A model generated the notes under the pieces. The model did no database searches and was not told the DNA's origin. It worked only from the letters and a program-made list of their open reading frames with translations. A program made the translations under genes and the position numbers. 64,000 nucleotides of DNA from an uncultured beta proteobacterium (GTDB taxonomy: Bacteria; Pseudomonadota; Gammaproteobacteria; Burkholderiales; Burkholderiaceae_C): assembly GCA_903853895.1 (NCBI GenBank), contig CAINUX010000184.1, positions 1 to 64,000 on the forward strand, written 5' to 3'. Shown here in pieces: positions 19,473 through 27,328 of this stretch; the stretch's first letter is position 1, and each line of letters begins with the position of its first letter.

Positions 19473-20624
19473 TCAGTCCTGGAAGTACCAATACCCGGCA
19501 TTGACCCACTGCGTGAGTGCCGCCACGAAAGGCGGGTTTTTGAGGCCCGTGCGCAGCTGGGTATGACTGACCGCATCGTGGTCACACAGTGCTATGGTGG
19601 CAGCCTGCGCTTTGGCGCCAAAAGCATGGCGCTCGCCATCCACATAGCAAACGCCCTCGCCCACCGTGGCGTCCACGTAAAAGCAGCGCAGCCCGCCGGT
19701 GCGCACCAGCGGCTGGGTCTTCAGGGTGTTGAGCAGGTCTGCCTCGTCCATGGGGTCGTCGAGCGCTTGCAGGTCCAACTGGCATTTGGTTCTGGACAGA
19801 AAGCTGCCGGCAAAGTCGGCCACCAGAGTGTCGTCGTCCAGAATGGACTGCAGCTGCGCCTTGATGTGGGCAAAGTCCGTGGCGTTGATCTGGCCCTGGT
19901 TCTTGTGGATCGGGCGACCCGGGTCGCTGAACAGCGTGCTGCCCAGATTCTTGTCGATGACATGGTCGGCCAGACCGCTGAGCATGTCGCAGGCCGATTT
20001 GCCTCTGAAGCCGACGGAGAAGCTCATCGACGTTTCCAGCGACACACCGTCGTGTGGAAAGCCCGGCGGAATGTACAAGATGTCACCCGGCAGCAGTTCC
20101 ACGTCGATGATGGCTTCGAACGGGTCCACATGCAACAGCGCCGCGTGCGCCGCAAACTGGCGGTGCTCGCCGCGGTCGCCCACGCGCCACTGGCGCCGCC
20201 CGGAGCCCTGGCAGATGAACACGTCGTACAGGTCAATGTGCGGGCCCACGCCACCCTTGGGCGTTGAGTAGCTGATCATCACGTCATCGAGGCGCCACTT
20301 GGGGATAAAGGCAAAGGGCTTGACCAGCTCGGCCACCTCGGGTGACCAGTGGTTGACGGCCTGCACGATTAGCGACCAACCAGTCTTGCCCAGGTGGTCA
20401 TACGACTCAAATGGCCCGTTCTCGGCTTGCCACTTGCCGCGCTTCTTGTAGACCAGGCGCGAATCGACTTGCTCTTCGCAGGCCAGACCGGCCAGGTCTT
20501 CGGGGCTGATGGGGTCCACAAACTCCTTGAACCCCTGGCGAATGACCACCGGCTTTTGCTGCCAGTAGTGCTGCATGAAGTGTTCGAGGGTAAAGTCCGA
20601 GAGAGCGAGTTTGAGGTTAGGCAT
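19473..20624 (-). CDS. roxA: Cupin/JmjC-like ribosomal protein arginine hydroxylase (RoxA/YcfD family)
   Basis: YcfD-like sequence, GVGPHIDLYDVFICQGSGRRQWRVG, LPGDILYIPPGFPHDGVS. Confidence 0.8.
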   Translation of the reverse strand: MPNLKLALSDFTLEHFMQHYWQQKPVVIRQGFKEFVDPISPEDLAGLACEEQVDSRLVYKKRGKWQAENGPFESYDHLGKTGWSLIVQAVNHWSPEVAELVKPFAFIPKWRLDDVMISYSTPKGGVGPHIDLYDVFICQGSGRRQWRVGDRGEHRQFAAHAALLHVDPFEAIIDVELLPGDILYIPPGFPHDGVSLETSMSFSVGFRGKSACDMLSGLADHVIDKNLGSTLFSDPGRPIHKNQGQINATDFAHIKAQLQSILDDDTLVADFAGSFLSRTKCQLDLQALDDPMDEADLLNTLKTQPLVRTGGLRCFYVDATVGEGVCYVDGERHAFGAKAQAATIALCDHDAVSHTQLRTGLKNPPFVAALTQWVNAGYWYFQD

Positions 20625-20744
20625 GGGCGGCGATGGTAGTGGTGTGCGGCGCAGCAGTCACGGGTCAACTGCCCAAGTATTGACCTGGCGCAGAAGCCAG
20701 CCAAATTGAGCCACGCTCCGCAACACCCTAGCGGCGCTCTTCCA

Positions 20745-20910
20745 CAGGGAGCGAGAAAACCGTCAGGCACGCCAAATTGCCCATTGGCAGCACCATGCAA
20801 ATGCAGTCGGACGGCAACATCACGGAGTAGCCGAGGCCGAGCACACCTTCACCACGCTGCTGCAAGACCAGTTTGGCGTGGGATGGATGGTGATCGTGGC
20901 TGAGTGCTAC
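20745..20910 (+). pseudogene. Remnant of a VOC/PhnB-like protein (stop plus internal loss)
   Basis: VRHAKLPIGSTMQMQSDGNITE* followed in another frame by EAEHTFTTLLQDQFGVGWMVIVAE, resembling separate parts of PhnB-type VOC proteins. Confidence 0.4.
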
Positions 20911-20960
20911 GTTTTTAATAGCTTAAAACTCAATAAAAACGAGGGCTATAGATGTTTTTC
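20907..20960 (+). repeat. Dispersed ~60-bp intergenic repeat, copy D (divergent)
   Basis: gctacgtttttaatagcttaaaactcaataaaaacgagggctatagatgtttttc. Confidence 0.55.
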
Positions 20961-21055
20961 ACCTGCAGGTAGTTTTCAAGGCAACTCTTTGAAGCCATGC
21001 GCCCACTTGACAGTTTGTCCGGCATACACTGCCAATAACAACCCAGAAAGCCACC

Positions 21056-21472
21056 ATGTCCATCACCCTGCAACGCAAACAGAACACGGCATTGGCCCAG
21101 ACCATCCACATCCGAGATCACCTGCTCGACGCCGATGTGTCGGCAGCCGAGGGCGGCGCGGATGAGGGCCCTAGTCCGCACGATTTGTACGATGCGGCCG
21201 TGGGAGCCTGCAAAGCCTTGACCGTGATGTGGTTCGCCAAGAAGAAGGGCATTGCGGTGGACGATATCCGCACCGAATTGGTCAGCGACGCAAGCCAGGA
21301 GCGCGCTGGGGTGTACCGCATCACCAGCAAGCTGTTGATCAGCGGCACGTTCAGCGATGCCGAGTTTGCGCAACTGGTAGCGGTGGCAGAGAAGTGTCCC
21401 GTACACAAGCTGATGACCACTGTAACCACAGAGATCACCACCCAGGTGGAGCGTGCGCCCGCCACCCCGTGA
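21056..21472 (+). CDS. OsmC family protein
   Basis: GPSPHDLYDAAVGACKALTVMWFAKKKG and AEKCPVHKLM motifs. Confidence 0.85.
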   Translation: MSITLQRKQNTALAQTIHIRDHLLDADVSAAEGGADEGPSPHDLYDAAVGACKALTVMWFAKKKGIAVDDIRTELVSDASQERAGVYRITSKLLISGTFSDAEFAQLVAVAEKCPVHKLMTTVTTEITTQVERAPATP

Positions 21473-21510
21473 TGGGTTCACGGAAGCAGCAGCGTCGGCC
21501 CTTTGGCGAC

Positions 21511-21762
21511 TTACCGCCAGCCGCGATGCCAGCCGTGGCTCGGGTGGCGCCAGCCCCAGCCAAAGCGACCGTGGTGCTGCCATGCATAACCTGGCGCGGG
21601 TAGTGCGTAGGTGGGGGCTACGTAGACAGCACCCGGTTGCGTGGCATAGCCCTGACCGCGATGGCCGGGGTTCGTTCCATAGCCATAGGGCGCCACCACA
21701 CAGCCCCCAAGGGCGGCTGTGGCGCAGACTGCGGCAATGATGTGCTGGGTTGGAAATTTCAT
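21511..21762 (-). CDS. Small putative lipoprotein rich in G, H and W
   Basis: N-terminus MKFPTQHIIAAVCATAALGGC with lipobox LGGC. Confidence 0.6.
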   Translation of the reverse strand: MKFPTQHIIAAVCATAALGGCVVAPYGYGTNPGHRGQGYATQPGAVYVAPTYALPAPGYAWQHHGRFGWGWRHPSHGWHRGWR

Positions 21763-22000
21763 TGACTTGCTCCAGGTGTTAGTCCGTGCCTCTTGCGGCC
21801 CCTGTACAACGCCGCTCCCCGCAAATTCAGAGACTCAACCGATGTAAAGCTGCCGTCAAAAGTGTGTTCGCCGTGTTACAGGTGACCCACACGCACGCTG
21901 TGTCGCATAGGCTGCAGCGCCGGCTATCAGCGCTGGATGGCTTCGCTTACCATGCTGACGATTCAACAATGCCCGCAGCCGGGCCCCCATGGAGAGTGCT

Positions 22001-22381
22001 ATGTTCAGTCATGTAATGGTCGGTGTAAATGACCTGGAGGTTTCCAGAAAGTTCTACGACGCGCTCTTGGGCACATTGGGCATTGCGCCCGGCGCTGCCA
22101 ACAAGAACCGCTATTTCTACCGCAGTCCCACGGGAACCTTTGGGATCACCACCCCCATCAATGGCGAACCCGCCACGCACGGCAATGGCAGTACCCTGGG
22201 CTTCACCATGCAGTCGCCAGAACAGGCCGATGCATTCCACGCGGCGGGCGTGGCCAACGGTGGCACCACGTGTGAAGAGCCCCCAGGATGGCGCGACGGC
22301 GCGGTGGGCAAGCTCTACCTGGCCTACCTGCGCGACCCCGACGGCAACAAGCTTTGCGCGCTGCACCGCCCCGCCAAATAG
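22001..22381 (+). CDS. VOC family protein (glyoxalase-like)
   Basis: MFSHVMVGVNDLEVSRKFYDALLGTLG; YLRDPDGNKLCALHRP. Confidence 0.85.
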   Translation: MFSHVMVGVNDLEVSRKFYDALLGTLGIAPGAANKNRYFYRSPTGTFGITTPINGEPATHGNGSTLGFTMQSPEQADAFHAAGVANGGTTCEEPPGWRDGAVGKLYLAYLRDPDGNKLCALHRPAK

Positions 22382-22396
22382 GGCATTTGACTCGCA

Positions 22397-23056
22397 CTAC
22401 TGCTTCAGGCCAACACACCGAAACGTCAGATTCAACCTACGCCGCCCCAGAAGCGCATGCTCGCCATCGGCCAGCGCATTGACCCCGTGGTAGGCCAAGC
22501 GTGATGGGCCGCCCCACACCACCACGTCACCATGCACCAGCCGGTAACGCTGCGGGCGGTCTTTGCGGCTGGGTGTGCCAAACAGAAATACCGCCGGCAG
22601 CCCCAGGGACAGCGACACGATGGGCGCACGCAGGTCCAACTCGTCTTTGTCCTGGTGCAGCGAGAGTTTGGCGCCAGGCACGTATTCGTTGATCAGGCAG
22701 GCATCGGGCGCAAAGAGCGGGTAGCCCGCCTGCGAAGCGGCGCGCTGGGCCAGCTCTAGCAGGCACGCTGGCATGGCCGGCCAGGGCTGGTTTGACGGCG
22801 GGTCACACGCGCTATAGCGGTAACCGCTGGCGCTGGATACCCAGCCCAGTGCGCCGCAATTGCTCATGGCCACCGACATGGTGTAGCCGCCGGGGGTTTG
22901 CAGGTGGCGCAAAGGGGCTTGCTGGAGGACGGACTCGACGGCTTGCAACAGGGCGGGTGCGCCGTCGCGGGCAAAGCCGTGCAGCAGAACCGCGCCAGGG
23001 GCGATGGGCGTTGGCGCGGCATCGGCTTGCAGGTGCAGATCGTCGAAGAGGTCCAT
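22397..23056 (-). CDS. alkB: AlkB-like Fe(II)/2-oxoglutarate-dependent DNA repair dioxygenase
   Basis: NEYVPGAKLSLHQDKDE, VHGDVVVWGGPSRLAYHGV, RRRLNLTFR; start taken at MDLFDDLHL. Confidence 0.88.
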   Translation of the reverse strand: MDLFDDLHLQADAAPTPIAPGAVLLHGFARDGAPALLQAVESVLQQAPLRHLQTPGGYTMSVAMSNCGALGWVSSASGYRYSACDPPSNQPWPAMPACLLELAQRAASQAGYPLFAPDACLINEYVPGAKLSLHQDKDELDLRAPIVSLSLGLPAVFLFGTPSRKDRPQRYRLVHGDVVVWGGPSRLAYHGVNALADGEHALLGRRRLNLTFRCVGLKQ

Positions 23057-23061
23057 GCGGG

Positions 23062-23910
23062 CTACTTCTTCTGCAGCGCCTTTGACGCGCGTCGCGCTGT
23101 GGGTGCCAGGTAGTTCTGGTCCGACACCACGGACTTGCCGGTCTTGCTTTCCAACTGCCTGCGCGCTTGTTTGGCGATGCCACCACCCGCCTTGGCAGCC
23201 AGGGTGTTGTCTGCCATGCCCGTTGCATCGGTGGTCTCGGCAATCTGGCGCGTCGATAGTTCGGCAAGGGCGGTGAAGATGAGTTCGGCCTCGGTAATGT
23301 GATCGCGCAGGTTGTGGCTGCTGAGCCCTTTCGCGGCCTTGTGGTCCTTGACGCTGATGCCGCTCCATTCGGTGTGGATGATGTTGGTGAGGATGGCAAA
23401 TTCCTGGCCGGACCGGATGTCGTGCTCCCGCCAGTAGTCGGTGAGCTTGTTGCGTGTCTCCTGCCCCGTCATGCGCTGCTGGATCCACTTGTCGCTGCGG
23501 CCGTGCTGCTGCCAGGTCTGGCGGGCGCGGTCGAGTGACAGGGCCGGGTCGGCCATTTCTTGCATGCGCTCGTAGCCCACTTTGGCGAGCCAGAGTTTGA
23601 TGGGTTCGGCTTTGGGACTGGGGACGGATTGGACCAGGCGCAACAAGGTTTCGGCGGTGGCTACGTCGGTGAGGCGCTGCTTGCCATCTGCGGCGGGCAT
23701 TTTCAACTGGTGACAGTTTGTCACCAGTTGACTTCCCTCCTTGTCCAAGCGGCGTTTGAGCTGGTTCCAGTATTTGCGGGCGGTCAAGTCATCCGGCTGT
23801 TGTGTCAACACCTGCATCACATCCACCACCGAAAACCACCACGTCTCAGTGTCCTCGTCAAACACGCGGCGAATCGACTGGCCGTCGAAATCGGTGGGCA
23901 AAATCTTCAT
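23062..23910 (-). CDS. Bro-N domain protein, DinD/antirepressor-like
   Basis: RRVFDEDTETWWFSVVDVMQVLT (Bro-N) and GQEFAILTNIIHTEWSGISVKDHKAAKGLSSHNLRDHITEAELIFTALAELSTRQIAE C-terminal block; start taken at MKILPTDFDG. Confidence 0.82.
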   Translation of the reverse strand: MKILPTDFDGQSIRRVFDEDTETWWFSVVDVMQVLTQQPDDLTARKYWNQLKRRLDKEGSQLVTNCHQLKMPAADGKQRLTDVATAETLLRLVQSVPSPKAEPIKLWLAKVGYERMQEMADPALSLDRARQTWQQHGRSDKWIQQRMTGQETRNKLTDYWREHDIRSGQEFAILTNIIHTEWSGISVKDHKAAKGLSSHNLRDHITEAELIFTALAELSTRQIAETTDATGMADNTLAAKAGGGIAKQARRQLESKTGKSVVSDQNYLAPTARRASKALQKK

Positions 23911-23933
23911 GACTGGATTCCCGCAAATAGATA

Positions 23934-23953
23934 TACTGTATTTTTGCACAGTA
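23934..23953. promoter_or_regulatory. LexA-type SOS box in divergent promoter region
   Basis: TACTGT-ATTTTTGC-ACAGTA, i.e. CTGT-N8-ACAG with extended TA/TA, between the starts at 23910 (-) and 23971 (+). Confidence 0.82.
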
Positions 23954-23970
23954 CAACCCCACCTGCAACC

Positions 23971-25068
23971 ATGCCCATCACCCCGGACACCCTGCGCCGC
24001 TACGCAATAGCGCGCACCTTGTTTGCACCTACCACGCTGCCCCGGGCGATAGCCAAACTGGGCTTTGTGCAGGCCGACCCGATACGTGCCCCGGCGCGTG
24101 CGCAAGACCTCACGCTGCGCCACCGCGTCAAGGGCTACCGGGCAGGCGATCTGGAGCGGCGCTACGCCGCGCTGGACATTGAAGAAGACTTCTTCGTCAA
24201 CTACGGCTTCCTGCCGCGCGCCACGCAGGCGCTGATGCACCCGCGCACACCCCGCACGGCACTCACCCCTGCGCGGCGCAAGCAGATAGATGCGGTGCTG
24301 GCCTTTGTGCAGGCGCACGGCGTGGTGCACCCGCGCGCGGTGGACGCGCACTTTGCCCACGGCAAGTCGCAGAACTGGTTTGGCGGCTCCAGCAATGCCA
24401 GCACCCAGCTGCTGGACGACATGCACTACCGCGGCCTGCTGCGCATTGCGGGCCGTGCCAGCGGCGTGCGCACCTATGCCGAGCGCATCTCGCCTGAAGC
24501 CCAGACCCAACCCGACGATCCGCAACAGGCCCTGGACGCGCTGGTGGATGTGGTCGTTCACAAATACGCACCGCTGCCCGAGCGCTCCCTGGGCGAGCTG
24601 ATCAGCCACCTGCGCGGCGGCGCACCGCAATGGGCCCACTTGCGCCGCGACGCCCTGGCGCGTGCCAAGGAACGCCTGGCCAGCGCCACCGTCGATGGCC
24701 AGACCTACTACTGGCCCACCACCGAAAACCCGGCATCGCGCCGCCATGCGCCCGATGAGGTGGTGCGCCTGCTGGCTCCGTTTGACCCACTGGTGTGGGA
24801 CCGCCGCCGCTTCGAGCACCTGTGGGGCTGGGCCTACCGTTTTGAGGCCTACACGCCCGCCCCCAAACGCGTGCGCGGCTACTACGCGCTGCCGCTGCTG
24901 TGGCATGACCAGGTGATCGGCTGGGGCAATATTGCCGTGGTCGATGGCGCCTTAACCTCCGACCTGGGCTACGTGGCTGGCAAGCCACCGCGCGGCACTG
25001 CGTACAAGGCGGCGCTGGCCGACGAACTGGACCGGCTGCGCGCGTTCCTGCACCTGGCCAACCCGTAG
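23971..25068 (+). CDS. YcaQ family winged-helix DNA glycosylase (crosslink-repair type)
   Basis: YcaQ/DUF1006-like sequence (LGFVQADPIRAPARAQDLTLRHRVKGYRAGDLERRYA; WDRRRFEHLWGWAYRFEAYTPAPKRVRGYYALPLLW); start taken at MPITPDTLRR. Confidence 0.82.
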   Translation: MPITPDTLRRYAIARTLFAPTTLPRAIAKLGFVQADPIRAPARAQDLTLRHRVKGYRAGDLERRYAALDIEEDFFVNYGFLPRATQALMHPRTPRTALTPARRKQIDAVLAFVQAHGVVHPRAVDAHFAHGKSQNWFGGSSNASTQLLDDMHYRGLLRIAGRASGVRTYAERISPEAQTQPDDPQQALDALVDVVVHKYAPLPERSLGELISHLRGGAPQWAHLRRDALARAKERLASATVDGQTYYWPTTENPASRRHAPDEVVRLLAPFDPLVWDRRRFEHLWGWAYRFEAYTPAPKRVRGYYALPLLWHDQVIGWGNIAVVDGALTSDLGYVAGKPPRGTAYKAALADELDRLRAFLHLANP

Positions 25069-25180
25069 GCTCCACCAGAAGAAGTGCGTGCTGGTTGACG
25101 CAATGGCGGAACACCGGATTTCCATCCACAATCAAATTTGCGCCTCACTGCAAGCGTATCCACCCCACCCCGGAGCCCCC

Positions 25181-25561
25181 ATGCAACACGGCTACACCAT
25201 CCTCTACGTGCCTGACGTACCCGCCACGCTCAAGTTTTACGAAGCCGCCTTCGGGCTCACCACGCGGTTTCTGCATGAAAGCGGGGACTATGGCGAGCTG
25301 GAGACCGGCAACACGGCGCTGGCGTTTTCCAGCCATAGACTGATGCAACAGCTGGGCAAGAACCCGCAGGCTGCCAGGCCCGAGGCCCCCTGCTTTGAGA
25401 TTGCGCTGTGCACCCCGGACGTAGCCGCCGCGCTGGAGCGCGCCCTTGCCGCCGGGGCCACACCCATGCGCCCGGTGGAGGTGATGCCCTGGGGCCAGAC
25501 GATTGCCTATGTGGCCGACATCAACGGCTTCTTGGTAGAGCTCTGCACGCCCATGGCCTGA
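25181..25561 (+). CDS. VOC family protein (glyoxalase-like)
   Basis: MQHGYTILYVPDVPATLKFYEAAFGLTTRF; VADINGFLVELCTPM. Confidence 0.85.
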   Translation: MQHGYTILYVPDVPATLKFYEAAFGLTTRFLHESGDYGELETGNTALAFSSHRLMQQLGKNPQAARPEAPCFEIALCTPDVAAALERALAAGATPMRPVEVMPWGQTIAYVADINGFLVELCTPMA

Positions 25562-25588
25562 AGCGCGGTTTATTTTTCCTGGCTGAGC

Positions 25589-25639
25589 CGTATTTCTGCA
25601 AATACGCATCACTTTTTGAGCCGTATCGTTCAAAAAGTG
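25589..25639. promoter_or_regulatory. Two adjacent inverted repeats upstream of the Fic remnant
   Basis: CGTATTT-CTGC-AAATACG (25589-25606) and CACTTTTTGA-N10-TCAAAAAGTG (25610-25639), both perfect. Confidence 0.65.
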
Positions 25640-25643
25640 CCTC

Positions 25644-25979
25644 ATGCCCACTGTAAGACCACATCCCCGCTACGTCTGGCAGCACCCCGCATGGCCGCAG
25701 GTCACGTTCGATGCGGCTGCGCTGGCCCCGGCGCTGGACCAGGCGCGGCTGGAGCTGGACCGCCTGCTGGAAGCCGGGCATGTGGGATCGGGCGGTGGAT
25801 TTCTGGGCGGAATGACCACCGAGAAGTACGCCAAGATCACAGGCACTTCAAAAGCCACTGCCACCCGCGATTTGGCCGATCTGCTGGCCCATGGCCTGTT
25901 ACGCGTGGAAGGCGTGGGCTAAGCCACGCGCTACGCGGTGCACGTTCCCGGCTGGGAGCAGCCGGCACTCAAGCTCTGA
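25644..25979 (+). pseudogene. Fic family protein remnant: N-terminal DUF4172-like segment joined to C-terminal winged helix, catalytic Fic core absent, premature stop
   Basis: YVWQHPAWPQVTFDAAALAPALDQARLELDRLLEAG joined to GGFLGGMTTEKYAKITGTSKATATRDLADLLAHGLLRVEGVG; TAA at 25920-25922 then in-frame ATRYAVHVPGWEQPALKL*. Confidence 0.75.
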
Positions 25980-26004
25980 GCGCACGCCGGTTGATCTTGG
26001 ATTT

Positions 26005-26068
26005 GCTACGCAATTTATAGCTCTATGCGCAGTGTTGACGAGGGCTAGCGGCCAATTTGTTACAAAGT
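26005..26068 (+). repeat. Dispersed ~60-bp intergenic repeat, copy E
   Basis: gctacgcaatttatagc...gttgacgagggctagcggccaatttgttac. Confidence 0.7.
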
Positions 26069-26134
26069 CTTTAGCCCTGACAATCCCAGCATTTACTGCC
26101 CGGCGCACAATGCCTTCATCCAAGGACTCCCCGC

Positions 26135-26731
26135 ATGCGCCGCCGCCACCTCTTCCCCATCGCCCTGTGCCTGCCGCTCGCCCGGCTGGCCTGGGCGCAA
26201 CAACAGCCCGCCGTCCCCGAGCCTGAAGAAGAAGACACGGCGCAGGCGCTTCCGCACTACAAGGTATCTGCCGCGCGGCTGCAGGCCGCCGTGGCGGAGC
26301 GCTTCCCGTTGCGCTACCCGTTGAAGGGGCTGATGAATCTGGATGTGCAGGTGCCGCAGTTGCGCCTGCTGCCCGCGCTCAACCGCATGGCCGCCGAGAT
26401 GGTGGTGCTCGCGGCGGGCCCCGCTCTGCAGCGCCGCCACCAGGGCACGCTGGAGGTGGAGTTTGCGCTGCGTTACGAGGCCAGCGACCACACGGTGCGC
26501 GCGCACCAGTTGCGCCTGGCGCGCCTGCAGTTCCCCAGCTTGCAGCCCGGCGTGGTGGCGCTGCTCAACACCTATGGCCCCGCGCTGGCCGAGCGCACGC
26601 TGCTGGAGGTGGTGCTGCACACCCTGCGAACGCAAGACCTGGCGTTGCCCGACACCCTGGGCATGCAACCGGGCTCCATTACGGTGACTGGCGAGGGGCT
26701 GACGATTGGGTTTGTGCCGAAGGCACGGTGA
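26135..26731 (+). CDS. DUF1439-like secreted/periplasmic protein
   Basis: Signal peptide MRRRHLFPIALCLPLARLAWAQ; YceB/DUF1439-like pattern. Confidence 0.6.
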   Translation: MRRRHLFPIALCLPLARLAWAQQQPAVPEPEEEDTAQALPHYKVSAARLQAAVAERFPLRYPLKGLMNLDVQVPQLRLLPALNRMAAEMVVLAAGPALQRRHQGTLEVEFALRYEASDHTVRAHQLRLARLQFPSLQPGVVALLNTYGPALAERTLLEVVLHTLRTQDLALPDTLGMQPGSITVTGEGLTIGFVPKAR

Positions 26732-26773
26732 GGCGTTTTGCCAGGCCGTGCTGGCGGTCGAATCGGCACCACC

Positions 26774-27295
26774 CTACTCGACCACAATTTCCTTCAACTG
26801 CCAGGCGGAACGGTTCCGGTACACCGCGTCCTGGAGTTCGGGAAGGCTGTCGTAGGGGTAGACGATGAACAGCGGGCCCTTGGTGCGGGGCGGTATCGGC
26901 TGGCCGTTCATGCGATGGGCCAGCACCATGTCGAACTGCGCCGTGTCGCTAACAGGAATGCTGGTTTTGTAGTCGTTGACCGCAATGGCCTGCAAGGCCG
27001 TGCCCTGGGCTTTGGCCGCCGCCAATACGTCACGCAATAAGGGGCCTGAGAACTTGACCGGCAGGCGGTCCCAGGGGGTGCTGGTGGTAAACGTTTTCTG
27101 CGGCAGCGCTTCCAGCATGGCCATGTCGAACTCCGCGCCGCGTGGGGAATTCTTGTCCGCAACCTTGCCAGTGATGGTCAGCACCACCTTGCCGGTGGCA
27201 GGCTGCAAGGCCTGGACGGGACCCGCCAGCAAACACAGCAGCACGGTTGCCAGCACACCGAACCCAACGCGAAATGAATGTCTGCGCATGGCCAT
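26774..27295 (-). CDS. Periplasmic molybdopterin-binding-domain-like oxidoreductase
   Basis: Signal peptide; LEALPQKTFTTSTPW..VKFSGPLLRDVL..AVNDYKTSIPVSD pattern. Confidence 0.7.
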   Translation of the reverse strand: MAMRRHSFRVGFGVLATVLLCLLAGPVQALQPATGKVVLTITGKVADKNSPRGAEFDMAMLEALPQKTFTTSTPWDRLPVKFSGPLLRDVLAAAKAQGTALQAIAVNDYKTSIPVSDTAQFDMVLAHRMNGQPIPPRTKGPLFIVYPYDSLPELQDAVYRNRSAWQLKEIVVE

Positions 27296-27328
27296 GACTC
27301 CTGGTTAATACTCCAATGCTGACCCGAT

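Noticed and set aside
23911-24906. N-terminal extension of the minus-strand ORF 23062-24906 (614 aa)
   Set aside because: The extension is antisense to the ycaQ-like gene and low-complexity; the Bro-N protein starts at MKILPTDFDG (23910).
22397-25068. Prophage or defence island because of the Bro-N protein
   Set aside because: No integrase, capsid, restriction or toxin-antitoxin genes nearby; neighbours are DNA repair and VOC genes.
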